A DNA stretch of 64,000 bases from Micromonospora echinofusca (GTDB lineage: Bacteria; Actinomycetota; Actinomycetes; Mycobacteriales; Micromonosporaceae), in assembly GCF_900091445.1 (NCBI RefSeq), contig NZ_LT607733.1, positions 4,553,001 to 4,617,000 of the forward strand, written 5' to 3'. Of the stretch, positions 16,587-24,175 are shown piece after piece. The first letter of the stretch is position 1, and each line of letters begins with the position of its first letter. Position numbers and translations under genes: made by a program. The notes under the pieces are model-generated. The model made no database searches and was not told the DNA's origin. It saw only the letters and a program-made list of their open reading frames with translations.

Positions 16587-17090
16587 TCAGCGCCGGGCGC
16601 AGAGCCGGCGCAGGGTGCGCCCGAGCCACCAGGCGTACGCCCGCTGGAAGGCCCGACCGGCGGGCCCGGCGGCGCGCATGACCCAGCGGTCCGGCCGGCT
16701 GAACGCGAGCACCTCGAACCAGACGTGGCCGGCGGCGTCGCGGCTGACCACGAACGCCTCCTCGCCGCGCGCCGGATGCCCGGGCAGCGTGCCGTAGCCG
16801 AAGCCGACCCGCCGCCCGTCCTCGACGGCCCAGACCACCTGGCAGGGCGCGGCCAGCCGCAGCGGGCCGACGCCCAGACCGGAGACCACCCGGACCCCGG
16901 GCGCGGCCCGCTCGGCGTCGGCGTCCATCCGGATGCCGGCCGCCCGGTGCAGCCGCCAGCCGAGCACGGCGTCCCCGGCGGTGGCGAAGCAGGAGTCGGG
17001 CAGCCGGACCCGGTGCCGCACGTGCCGCCAGCCGGGCGGCAGCTCGCCGGTCTCGGTGGCGCCCACGTGCGGATAGGTCAGTGCCGGCAC
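16587..17090 (-). CDS. DUF1990 family protein
   Basis: This 167-residue protein starts LTYPHVGATETGELPPGWRH, the characteristic opening of DUF1990, and later has RVGFGYGTLPGHPARGEEAF, its most conserved segment. The function of the family is unknown; members are common in actinobacteria and plants. The GTG at 17090 with GGGGG 6 nt upstream fits the family start; longer frames upstream run into the promoter of the divergent GNAT gene. It is convergent with the AlkA-like gene. Confidence 0.82.
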   Translation of the reverse strand: MPALTYPHVGATETGELPPGWRHVRHRVRLPDSCFATAGDAVLGWRLHRAAGIRMDADAERAAPGVRVVSGLGVGPLRLAAPCQVVWAVEDGRRVGFGYGTLPGHPARGEEAFVVSRDAAGHVWFEVLAFSRPDRWVMRAAGPAGRAFQRAYAWWLGRTLRRLCARR

Positions 17091-17172
17091 GACGTACCCC
17101 CACGACTCGACGGAACCACCGCCAGCGTACGGGCGGTGCGGGCGGCCCGGTGGCCTGTGGTTGGCTGTCGAG

Positions 17173-17667
17173 GTGATCACCGAGCCGCGCATCGCCCCCG
17201 CCGACGTCGCCGACGCCGGCGAGATCCTCACCGTGCAGCGCGCCGCGTTCCTCACCGAGGCACAGCACTACGCGGACCCGTTCCTGCCCCCGCTGACCGA
17301 GACCCTGGACGAGGTGCGGGCCGCGCTGGCGGGGCCGGCGACGGTGCTCACCGCCCGGCTCGGCGACCGGTTGGTCGGTTCCGTCCGGGCGCACGTCGAC
17401 GGCGACACCGCGCACGTGGGTCGGCTCTCCGTCGCCCCCGACCAGCAGGGCCGGGGCGTCGGCGGGCGGCTGCTGCGCGCCGTGGAGGCGGCCTGTGCCG
17501 CCCGGGTACGCCGCTTCGCGCTCCTCACGGGCGCCGACAGCGCACAGAACCTGCGGCTGTACCAGCGGCACGGCTACCGGGTCGTCGGGCACCGGCCGGA
17601 CGCGAACGGCATCCGGCTCGCCCTGCTGGAGAAGACGCGGGTCAGTCCCGCTCGCAGCGACGCCTGA
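17173..17667 (+). CDS. GNAT family N-acetyltransferase
   Basis: This 164-residue acetyltransferase has motif A, LSVAPDQQGRGVGGRLLRAV, for acetyl-CoA binding, and the C-terminal motif B region QNLRLYQRHGYRVVGH. The substrate cannot be told from sequence. GTG 17173 is chosen because the frame upstream offers only a TTG at 17161; no strong ribosome site is visible. Its 3' end overlaps the convergent SRPBCC gene by 26 bp. Confidence 0.85.
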   Translation: MITEPRIAPADVADAGEILTVQRAAFLTEAQHYADPFLPPLTETLDEVRAALAGPATVLTARLGDRLVGSVRAHVDGDTAHVGRLSVAPDQQGRGVGGRLLRAVEAACAARVRRFALLTGADSAQNLRLYQRHGYRVVGHRPDANGIRLALLEKTRVSPARSDA

Positions 17668-18064
17668 GCCCGTCGGCCTCCTGTCGCAGGTAGCGGCGCA
17701 TCAGGTCGCCGTAGAGCCAGCCGACGGGCCCGGCCAGCGGCCCGGTCTGCGTGATGGCCAGCTCGACGCGGCTGCGCCCGCCGGGCAGCGGCAGCACCCG
17801 GTGCTCGCCGAGGGTGCGCACCCCCGGGCTGCCCGACACCCAGGAGAACGACCGCCCCTCCGTCAGCTCGGTGACCCGCCACACCGCCGGTCGCAGCTTC
17901 GGCTGCTCCAGCCGGGCGGTGGCGCCCACCGCGAGCGGCCCGGCCTCCCCCCGTCGCGCCCGGCGCACCGAGGGCGTCCACTCCGGCCACCGCTCGACGT
18001 CCACCAGCACCGCCCAGACCCGTCCGGCCTCGGCGGCCACCTCCGTACCGGCCTCGAACCGCAT
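17642..18064 (-). CDS. SRPBCC (START-like) family protein
   Basis: This 140-residue protein starts MRFEAGTEVAAEAGRVWAVL and continues DVERWPEWTPSVRRARR, the standard opening of small polyketide-cyclase/SRPBCC proteins with a hydrophobic ligand pocket. The middle carries WRVTELTEGRSFSWVSGSPG. Ligand and role are unknown. GGGAGGGGG lies just before the ATG at 18064, so the start is well supported. It overlaps the 3' end of the convergent GNAT gene. Confidence 0.85.
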   Translation of the reverse strand: MRFEAGTEVAAEAGRVWAVLVDVERWPEWTPSVRRARRGEAGPLAVGATARLEQPKLRPAVWRVTELTEGRSFSWVSGSPGVRTLGEHRVLPLPGGRSRVELAITQTGPLAGPVGWLYGDLMRRYLRQEADGLRRRCERD

Positions 18065-18210
18065 CGTGCCCCCTCCCCGTGGCGGCGCCCGACCGGCACC
18101 CGCTGCCCGTCCCGACGACGCTGCCCCACCGATCGTGACAGCGGCGGGCACCGGCCGGCGTGCCGGGCCGGCGGATCGCCGGGTGTCCGCCGGGCTCGCC
18201 CGCCGCCGGG

Positions 18211-18423
18211 TCAGGCGGCCTCGCGCAGGTCGGCCAGCCCGAGGGGGGTACGCCGGCGCAGCAGCTCCGCCAGCTCTTCGACGGAGCCGACCTCGCCGAG
18301 CACGTCCTTGCCCCCGCCGAACTGGCGGGGGTAGCGGCGCACCAGGCGGTACCGGTAGCGGCCCCGGATCAGCTCGACGCTCACCCGCCACCGCCCGCAG
18401 CACCCGCAGACCCACTCCGACAC
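18211..18423 (-). CDS. small conserved-type hypothetical protein with CGCC motif
   Basis: This 70-residue basic protein begins VSEWVCGCCGRWRVSVELIR, with a Cys-Gly-Cys-Cys cluster, followed by RGRYRYRLVRRYPRQFG and an acidic/leucine-rich tail ending in ADLREAA. The N-terminal cysteines could bind a metal. No family is recognised. GTG 18423 is the only sensible start and has a weak GCGGGG site. Codon bias matches its neighbours, supporting a real small gene, but confidence is limited by its length. Confidence 0.5.
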   Translation of the reverse strand: MSEWVCGCCGRWRVSVELIRGRYRYRLVRRYPRQFGGGKDVLGEVGSVEELAELLRRRTPLGLADLREAA

Positions 18424-18558
18424 CCCGCGAAAGTAGCTCTGAGCTGCGGTTTCCTGATTCGCCCGGTGCGGCACGAGCGGTGCGGTGCGGGACACGCCGC
18501 CCACGTACCGACCGTGATCTGCCTCACCACTGTCGGTGTGGTCTGGTTGACTGTCGCC

Positions 18559-19671
18559 GTGAAGCTGCCGATCAGTCCGCCGGTCGAGCCGATGCTGGCC
18601 AAGAGTGTCCCGCGGGTCCCCACCGCGCCCGGGATGACCTACGAGCCGAAGTGGGACGGCTTCCGGTGCATCGTGTTCCGCGACGGCGACGAGGTGGAGC
18701 TGGCCAGCCGGGGCGGCAAGTCCATGACCCGCTACTTCCCCGAGGTGGTCGAGCAGGCCCGCCGCCAGCTGCCCGAGCGGTGCGCGGTCGACGGCGAGCT
18801 GATCGTCATCCGGCGCGACGGCCCGGGCGGGCAGCCCCGGCTCGACTTCGAGCTGCTGGCCCAGCGCGTGCACCCGGCCGCGTCGCGGGTGAAGCTGCTG
18901 GCCGAGACCACGCCGGCCGACTTCGTCGCCTTCGACCTGCTCGCCCTCGACGACGAGACGCTGCTCGGCGAGCCCTATCCCCGGCGTCGGGCCCGGTTGG
19001 AGTCGGCGCTGGCCGGGGTCCGCCCGCCGGTGCACGTCACCCAGGTCACGACCGACGTCGACACCGCGCACCGCTGGTTCGACGTCTTCGAGGGCGCCGG
19101 CCTGGACGGCCTGATCGCCAAGCCGGCCGACCTGCCCTACGAGCCGGGCAAGCGGCTCATGTTCAAGGTCAAGCACGCCCGTACGGCCGACGTGGTGGTG
19201 GCCGGCTTCCGCTGGCACAAGTCGGGCCCCGTGATCGGTTCGCTCCTGCTCGGCCTCTACGACGACGACGGGGTCCTGCACCACGTCGGGGTGAGCGCCT
19301 CGTTCACCATGGCCCGCCGGGCGGAGCTGCTGGAGGAGCTGGAGCCCTACCGCGAGGTGGGCGCCGACCACCCGTGGGTGCACGGCGACCACGAACGCGG
19401 CCAGCGCCTCCCCGGCGGGGTGAGCCGCTGGACAGGCACCCGCAACCTCGAGTGGGAACCGCTGCGCCCCGAGTTGGTGGTCGAGGTCGGCTACGACGCC
19501 ATGGAGGGCGACCGGTTCCGGCACACCGCCCGGTTCGTCCGCTGGCGGCCCGACCGTGATCCCCGCTCCTGCCGCTACGACCAGCTCGACCGGCCCGTAC
19601 GGTTCGATGTGGACCAGGTGCTGCGCGGCGATCCCACGGCGACCGTGGGGCCCGCCACCGGTCCGGCGTAG
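18559..19671 (+). CDS. ATP-dependent DNA ligase, LigC type
   Basis: This 370-residue ligase starts PPVEPMLAKSVP and has adenylation motif I YEPKWDGFR with nucleophile Lys31, then CAVDGELIVI (motif III), DFVAFDLLALDDE, GLDGLIAKP (motif IV) and FKVKHARTADVVVAGFRW (motif V). The C-terminal OB-fold region carries the ligase end GDRFRHTARFVRWRPDRDP. Its length matches stand-alone LigC of actinobacteria, which can join breaks in end joining or base-excision repair. GTG 18559 is chosen by family start; an upstream GTG at 18538 is possible. Confidence 0.9.
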   Translation: MKLPISPPVEPMLAKSVPRVPTAPGMTYEPKWDGFRCIVFRDGDEVELASRGGKSMTRYFPEVVEQARRQLPERCAVDGELIVIRRDGPGGQPRLDFELLAQRVHPAASRVKLLAETTPADFVAFDLLALDDETLLGEPYPRRRARLESALAGVRPPVHVTQVTTDVDTAHRWFDVFEGAGLDGLIAKPADLPYEPGKRLMFKVKHARTADVVVAGFRWHKSGPVIGSLLLGLYDDDGVLHHVGVSASFTMARRAELLEELEPYREVGADHPWVHGDHERGQRLPGGVSRWTGTRNLEWEPLRPELVVEVGYDAMEGDRFRHTARFVRWRPDRDPRSCRYDQLDRPVRFDVDQVLRGDPTATVGPATGPA

Positions 19672-19704
19672 CCTGGCCGTCGACCCGACCACGGAGGCTC
19701 GCTC

Positions 19705-21294
19705 GTGACCCGCACCCCCGCCCGGACCCGCCGGTTCCGGCTCACCCTCGCCGGGCTGGCCGCCGCCGCGCTGGTCGCGGCCGGTTGCACCCTGCCGGCG
19801 ATCGCACCCCGGACGGAGGCCGGCGGCGAGGCCGCCGCGCCCGGCACCGCGCCCACCTGGCGGGCCTGTCCCGAGGTGGCCGAGGAGCTGGTCGGGCGCG
19901 GTGCGTCGAACATGCGCTACGAGTGCGCGCGGATCAAGGTGCCCCGCAACTGGGGCACGGGCGCGGCCGGCGGGGCGACCGCCGGCCCGGGCGCCGGGCA
20001 GACCTTCGAGATCGCGCTGCTGCGGGCCCGGTCGACCAAGCAGCGCGACCGGATCGGCTCGCTGGTCGTCAACCCGGGCGGGCCGGGCGGCTCCGGCGTG
20101 GACACCGCCGTCTACCTCTCCTTCGGCCCGGCGTTCGGCGGTCTGCCCGCCTCGATCACCGACCGGTTCGACATCGTCGGCTTCGACCCGCGCGGGGTGT
20201 CCCGCTCCAGCCCGGTGGAGTGCATCCCCGACAAGGACCTCGACGCCAGCTTCGGCTACGACCCCGACCCGCGCAGCCAGGAGTCGTTCGACGGGTTCGT
20301 GGCGCTCAGCCAACGGATCGGGCGTGGCTGCGGCGACCGTTACGGCGACCAGCTGCCGCTCTACGGCACCGAGCAGGCCGCCCGCGACATGGACGCGGTC
20401 CGCGCCGCCGTCGGCGACGACAAGCTGACCTACCTCGGCTACTCCTACGGCACCCTGCTCGGCGCCACCTACGCCCAGCTCTACCCGCAGCGGGTGCGGG
20501 CGCTGGTCCTCGACGGCGCGGTCGACCCCCGGCAGGGCCTGGTCGCCGGCTCGGAGGGCCAGGCCAAGGGCTTCGAGCGGGCCTTCGGCAACTTCACCAC
20601 CTGGTGCGCGGCCAACGCCGGGCGCTGCCCGATCGCCCCGGACGCCCGGGCCGCGGTCACCTCGGCGATCGACAAGGCGCGGGTGTCGCCGGTACGCGGG
20701 GACGACGGCCGGGAGGCCACCGCGGGCTGGGTCTTCTACGCGATCATCTCGTCGCTCTACACCGAGTCGGGGTGGCAGGAGCTGGCCGGCGCCATCGACA
20801 AGCTGGAGGGCGGCGACCCGGCAGACGTGTTCCGCCTCGCCGACGCGTACGCCGACCGGGACTCCGACGGGCGCTACTCGAACATGTTCGACGCCAACCT
20901 GGCGGTCAACTGCGCCGACGAGGAGGAGAAGCCGAGCCACGAGCGGATCCGGCAGCTCCAGTCGCAGTGGCGGGCGAAGTACCCGCTGTTCGGGCCGGCC
21001 CTGGCCGTCGGCCTGCTCTCCTGCACCGAGTGGCCCGGCGGTCGCGACCCGTACCCGACGGGCCCGGCCACCGGGGCGCCGCCGATCCTGGTGGTGGGCA
21101 CCACGGGCGATCCCGCGACGCCGTACGAGCAGACCCCGGCGCTGGCCGCGATGCTGGGCGTGGGCCGGGTGCTCACCTGGGAGGGCGAGGGGCACACCGC
21201 GTACCCGCAGACCTCCTGCATCACCGAGGCCGTCGACGCCTATCTGATCGACCTGACCGTGCCCAGGGAGGGGCTGCGCTGCCCGGCCCGCTGA
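19705..21294 (+). CDS. alpha/beta hydrolase lipoprotein, tripeptidyl aminopeptidase (TAP) type
   Basis: This 529-residue exported hydrolase has a signal with lipobox LVAAGC. Its alpha/beta-hydrolase core opens with LVVNPGGPGGSG (oxyanion hole), followed by the nucleophile elbow YLGYSYGTLLG with Ser247. The TAP C-terminal domain ends with GEGHTAYPQTSCITEAVDAY, which contains the catalytic His. Such enzymes of Streptomyces remove tripeptides from protein N-termini; some relatives are esterases. ACGGAGG precedes the GTG at 19705. Its last 74 bases overlap the convergent K+ channel gene. Confidence 0.9.
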   Translation: MTRTPARTRRFRLTLAGLAAAALVAAGCTLPAIAPRTEAGGEAAAPGTAPTWRACPEVAEELVGRGASNMRYECARIKVPRNWGTGAAGGATAGPGAGQTFEIALLRARSTKQRDRIGSLVVNPGGPGGSGVDTAVYLSFGPAFGGLPASITDRFDIVGFDPRGVSRSSPVECIPDKDLDASFGYDPDPRSQESFDGFVALSQRIGRGCGDRYGDQLPLYGTEQAARDMDAVRAAVGDDKLTYLGYSYGTLLGATYAQLYPQRVRALVLDGAVDPRQGLVAGSEGQAKGFERAFGNFTTWCAANAGRCPIAPDARAAVTSAIDKARVSPVRGDDGREATAGWVFYAIISSLYTESGWQELAGAIDKLEGGDPADVFRLADAYADRDSDGRYSNMFDANLAVNCADEEEKPSHERIRQLQSQWRAKYPLFGPALAVGLLSCTEWPGGRDPYPTGPATGAPPILVVGTTGDPATPYEQTPALAAMLGVGRVLTWEGEGHTAYPQTSCITEAVDAYLIDLTVPREGLRCPAR

Positions 21295-21733
21295 CCGGCC
21301 GCTCCGGCGGCAGGTCGGGCAGGTCGATGCCCTGCCGGGCGGCGATCTCCTCCAGCAGCGCCCGCATCCGGCGTACGTCGGCCTTGAGCTGCTCCTGCTC
21401 CTCGTGCTCGAAGGCGTCGTCGTCGACGATGAGCTGGCTGGCGAAGTGCGCCGTGATCAACGGGATGACCAGCAGCACCATGGTGGAGATGAGCAGCGCG
21501 GCGAGGGTGCGGCCCTGCCAGCTCACGGGTGAGATGTCGCCGTAGCCGACGGTGGACGCCGTCACCACCGCCCACCAGACGGCGTCCGCCGGGCTGCGGT
21601 TCTCCACGCGGCCGTAGATCACGCCGGCCACCACGATCATCAAAAGGTACGAGATGATCAGCGTCCGGGGCGAGTTGGCGAACCAGACCAGCCCCCGGTA
21701 GATCAGCCGGAACGGCAGCAGCAGGGCGTCCAT
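21221..21733 (-). CDS. two-transmembrane potassium channel
   Basis: This 170-residue membrane protein has a first hydrophobic helix (LIISYLLMIVVAGVIYG), a pore loop with the K+ selectivity filter TVGYGD and a second helix (LAALLISTMVLLVIPLIT). A charged C-terminal helix (FEHEEQEQLKADVRRMRALL) may form a tetramerising coiled coil. It lacks a voltage-sensor or RCK domain. Its 3' end reads through the last 74 bp of the convergent hydrolase. The C-terminal 30 residues are Arg/Pro-rich and overlap that gene, so they are probably poorly constrained. Confidence 0.88.
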   Translation of the reverse strand: MDALLLPFRLIYRGLVWFANSPRTLIISYLLMIVVAGVIYGRVENRSPADAVWWAVVTASTVGYGDISPVSWQGRTLAALLISTMVLLVIPLITAHFASQLIVDDDAFEHEEQEQLKADVRRMRALLEEIAARQGIDLPDLPPERPVSGPGSAAPPWARSGRSDRRRRPR

Positions 21734-21807
21734 GGACAGTCATGTTGCCTGGCCCGGGCAAGCGCCGCCCGTCCATCGGTCCGGCTCGCTGTGCCACGCT
21801 GGGCGGC

Positions 21808-22260
21808 ATGAGTGATGTGATCTTCCGCGAGGCCGTCCGGGCCGACCTGCCGGCCGTGGTCGCCCTGCTCGCCGACGACGTGCTCGGCAGGACCCGCGAC
21901 TTCACGGAGGTCGACGCCGCGTACGAGAAGGCGTTCGCCGACATCGACGCCGACCCGCGCAACCAGCTGATCGTGGCCGACGCGGACGGCGAGTTGCTCG
22001 GCTGCATGCAGCTCACCTACATCCCCGGCCTGGGCCGGCACGGCGCCGAGCGACAGTTGATCGAGGCGGTCCGGGTCCGCTCCGACCTGCGCGGGCGGGG
22101 CGTCGGCGGGCAGATGATCAACTGGGCGATCGACCAGGCGAAGCAGCGTGGTTGCGCCCTGGTCCAGCTCACCACCGACAAGACCCGCCACGACGCCCAC
22201 CGCTTCTACCTCAACCTGGGCTTCCTCCCCACCCACGAGGGCCTGAAGCTCCCCCTCTGA
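21808..22260 (+). CDS. GNAT family N-acetyltransferase
   Basis: This 150-residue protein starts MSDVIFREAVRADLPAVVAL and has motif A, EAVRVRSDLRGRGVGGQMI, and C-terminal DAHRFYLNLGFLPTHEGLKL. The last part closely follows GNAT proteins that acetylate amines, but the substrate is unknown. The ATG at 21808 agrees with the family start. It is transcribed divergently from the K+ channel across 74 bp and is followed by a repeat-like intergenic region. Confidence 0.87.
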   Translation: MSDVIFREAVRADLPAVVALLADDVLGRTRDFTEVDAAYEKAFADIDADPRNQLIVADADGELLGCMQLTYIPGLGRHGAERQLIEAVRVRSDLRGRGVGGQMINWAIDQAKQRGCALVQLTTDKTRHDAHRFYLNLGFLPTHEGLKLPL

Positions 22261-22301
22261 CATCCCACCCCACCACCTGCCCCGCCCCGCCCCGCAGCGT
22301 C

Positions 22302-22370
22302 GATGATGCAGTTGCGGCGCCCCGCATAGGGACGCGGCGGCTCGAACCCCCACCACGACTGCATGATCCA
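22302..22370. repeat. imperfect intergenic inverted repeat (GATCATGCAGT type)
   Basis: GATGATGCAGTTG (22302-22314) is mirrored by CGACTGCATGATCCA (22356-22370) with a few mismatches around a GC-rich middle. It lies between the 3' ends of convergent genes and resembles, in design, the element at 43828-43886. It may serve as a bidirectional terminator. Confidence 0.5.
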
Positions 22371-22395
22371 CCTCGCTGGGGGGGGTGGGGTGGGG

Positions 22396-23178
22396 CTAGG
22401 TGGGGAGGAGGTGGCCGTCGCGGAGGGTGAGGACGCGGTCGGCGAGGTCGATCAGGGCCGGATCGTGGGTGGCGACCAGCGCGGTCATGCCCCGGGCGTG
22501 CACCACCGCCCGGAGCAGGTCCATGATCGACCGGCCCGTCTCGGAGTCGAGCTGACCGGTGGGCTCGTCGGCGATCAGCAGGTCCGGCTCGTTGGCCAGG
22601 GCCCGCGCCACCGCCACCCGCTGCTGCTGCCCGCCGGAGAGCTCGTACGGGCGCTGGCCCGCGTGCCCGCCGAGGCCGACCAGCTCCAGCAGCACCGCCA
22701 CGCGCTCCTCCCGCTCGGCCGCCGGGACCCGCGCCAACCGCAGCGGTACGCCCACGTTCTCGGCGGCGGACAGGATCGGCACCAGTCCGAACGTCTGGAA
22801 CACGAAGCCGACGGTGCCCCGGCGAAGCTCCAGCAGCTCCTTCTCGCCGGCGCCGGTGACGTCGTGCCCGGCCACCACCACCCGGCCCGAGTCGGGGCGG
22901 TCCAGCCCGCCGACCAGGTTCAGCAGGGTCGTCTTGCCCGCCCCGGAGCGGCCCCGCACCGCGACCAGCTCGCCCCGCCCGGCGGAGAACGAGACGTCCC
23001 GTACGGCATGCACGGCGTGCTCGCCCCGACCGAACGTGCGGTTGACCCCCTCGGCCCGGACCACCTCGTCGGTGACCGTGGCACCCGCCGCCCCACCGGC
23101 ACTCCCCATGCCAGCCGCCCGGTTGGCACCGCCCACGCCCGCCGCCGTTCCGGCCGGTCGTCCGTCCCGTTCGCTCAC
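22396..23178 (-). CDS. ABC transporter ATP-binding protein (MacB/LolD-like), second ATPase
   Basis: This 260-residue ATPase has Walker A GRSGAGKTT, Q-loop FQTFGLVPILSAAENV, signature LSGGQQQR, Walker B LLIADEPTGQLD and the switch region VATHDP. It belongs to the LolD/MacB/FtsE group that works with FtsX-type permeases. The first 40 residues are a Gly/Ala-rich extension. GTG 23178 overlaps the stop of the other ATPase (GTGA). It is the last gene of the four-gene unit starting at 30116. Confidence 0.9.
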   Translation of the reverse strand: MSERDGRPAGTAAGVGGANRAAGMGSAGGAAGATVTDEVVRAEGVNRTFGRGEHAVHAVRDVSFSAGRGELVAVRGRSGAGKTTLLNLVGGLDRPDSGRVVVAGHDVTGAGEKELLELRRGTVGFVFQTFGLVPILSAAENVGVPLRLARVPAAEREERVAVLLELVGLGGHAGQRPYELSGGQQQRVAVARALANEPDLLIADEPTGQLDSETGRSIMDLLRAVVHARGMTALVATHDPALIDLADRVLTLRDGHLLPT

Positions 23179-24173
23179 TGCCCCGCCTCCCGCTCCTCCT
23201 GCGCCCGGTCGCCCGGCCGCACCTCCACGTGGTCCGGCTCCAGGTTGAGCCGCACCCGGTCGCGCAGCGACAACGCGTCCACGAACGGCGCCGGCAGCTG
23301 CAACCGGCCGCTGCGGTCCAGCACGGCGTACTCCTCGCTGACCAGTTCGGTGCTGCCGTCCGCGCCGATGCGCGCGGTCCGGCGTACCTCGGAGGCGGTC
23401 CGGCCGTCGCGGATCGCGACGGTCCGGCGGACCTGGGTGGCCACGGCGTGGTCGTGGGTGACCACCACGATCGTGACGCCGAGTTCGGCGTTGATGGTGC
23501 GCAGCGCCCCGAAGACCTCGGCCCCGGTCGCCTCGTCCAACTCGCCGGTCGGCTCGTCGGCGAAGAGCACCTCGGGGTCGTTCGCCACGGCCACCGCGAC
23601 CGCGCAGCGCTGCTGCTCGCCGCCGCTGAGCTGCCCGGGCCGCCGGTCGGCGCAGTAGCCGACCCCGATAAGGTCGAGCAGTTCCCGGGCCCGCTCGCGG
23701 TGGGCCCGCCGGCCGCCCCGCCGCCCGGCCAGCCGCATCGGCAGCTCGACGTTCTCCAGCGCGGTCAGGTACGGCAGCAGGTTGCGGCCGGTCTGCTGCC
23801 AGACGAAGCCGACCATGCTCCGCCGGTAGCTCAGTCGCCGCCGCGCGGAGAGGTTGAGCAGGTCGTACTCGCCGACGCGGGCGATGCCGGCGGTGGGCGT
23901 GTCCAGCCCGGAGAGGATGTTCAGCAGCGTCGACTTTCCGGACCCGGAGGCGCCCACGATCGCCACCAGCTCGCCCCGGTCGATGACCAGGTCGAGCCCT
24001 TGCAGGGCGACCACCTCCACCCCCTCGGTCTTGAAGATCCGCACCAGCCCGTCGCAGACGATGTGCCCGCGCAGCCGGTCCCGGCCGCCGGCCCGCTCCG
24101 CCGCCCGCTGGGCGGCCCGCTGTTGCAGGGTGGCGAGGTCCGGCGCGGCGGTGCTCTCCGCGGTAGCGGTCAT
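23175..24173 (-). CDS. ABC transporter ATP-binding protein with AbrB-like C-terminal tail
   Basis: This 332-residue protein has an N-terminal Ala-rich helix, then an ABC domain: Walker A GASGSGKST, Q-loop WQQTGRNLLPYLTALENV, signature LSGGEQQR, Walker B LFADEPTGELD. The last 50 residues, VLDRSGRLQLPAPFVDALSL then VRLNLEPDHVEVRPGD, have the beta-hairpin pattern of SpoVT/AbrB-type domains. Such a tail is unusual on a MacB-type ATPase and may mediate dimerisation or regulation (inference). The ATG at 24173 follows the permease stop by 2 bp. Confidence 0.88.
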   Translation of the reverse strand: MTATAESTAAPDLATLQQRAAQRAAERAGGRDRLRGHIVCDGLVRIFKTEGVEVVALQGLDLVIDRGELVAIVGASGSGKSTLLNILSGLDTPTAGIARVGEYDLLNLSARRRLSYRRSMVGFVWQQTGRNLLPYLTALENVELPMRLAGRRGGRRAHRERARELLDLIGVGYCADRRPGQLSGGEQQRCAVAVAVANDPEVLFADEPTGELDEATGAEVFGALRTINAELGVTIVVVTHDHAVATQVRRTVAIRDGRTASEVRRTARIGADGSTELVSEEYAVLDRSGRLQLPAPFVDALSLRDRVRLNLEPDHVEVRPGDRAQEEREAGQ

Positions 24174-24175
24174 GG

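Noticed and set aside
22337..22356. T-loop-like sequence GGGGGTTCGAGCC on the minus strand, suggesting a tRNA
   Set aside because: No acceptor stem, anticodon arm or D-arm can be built around it; it is the middle of an intergenic inverted repeat.
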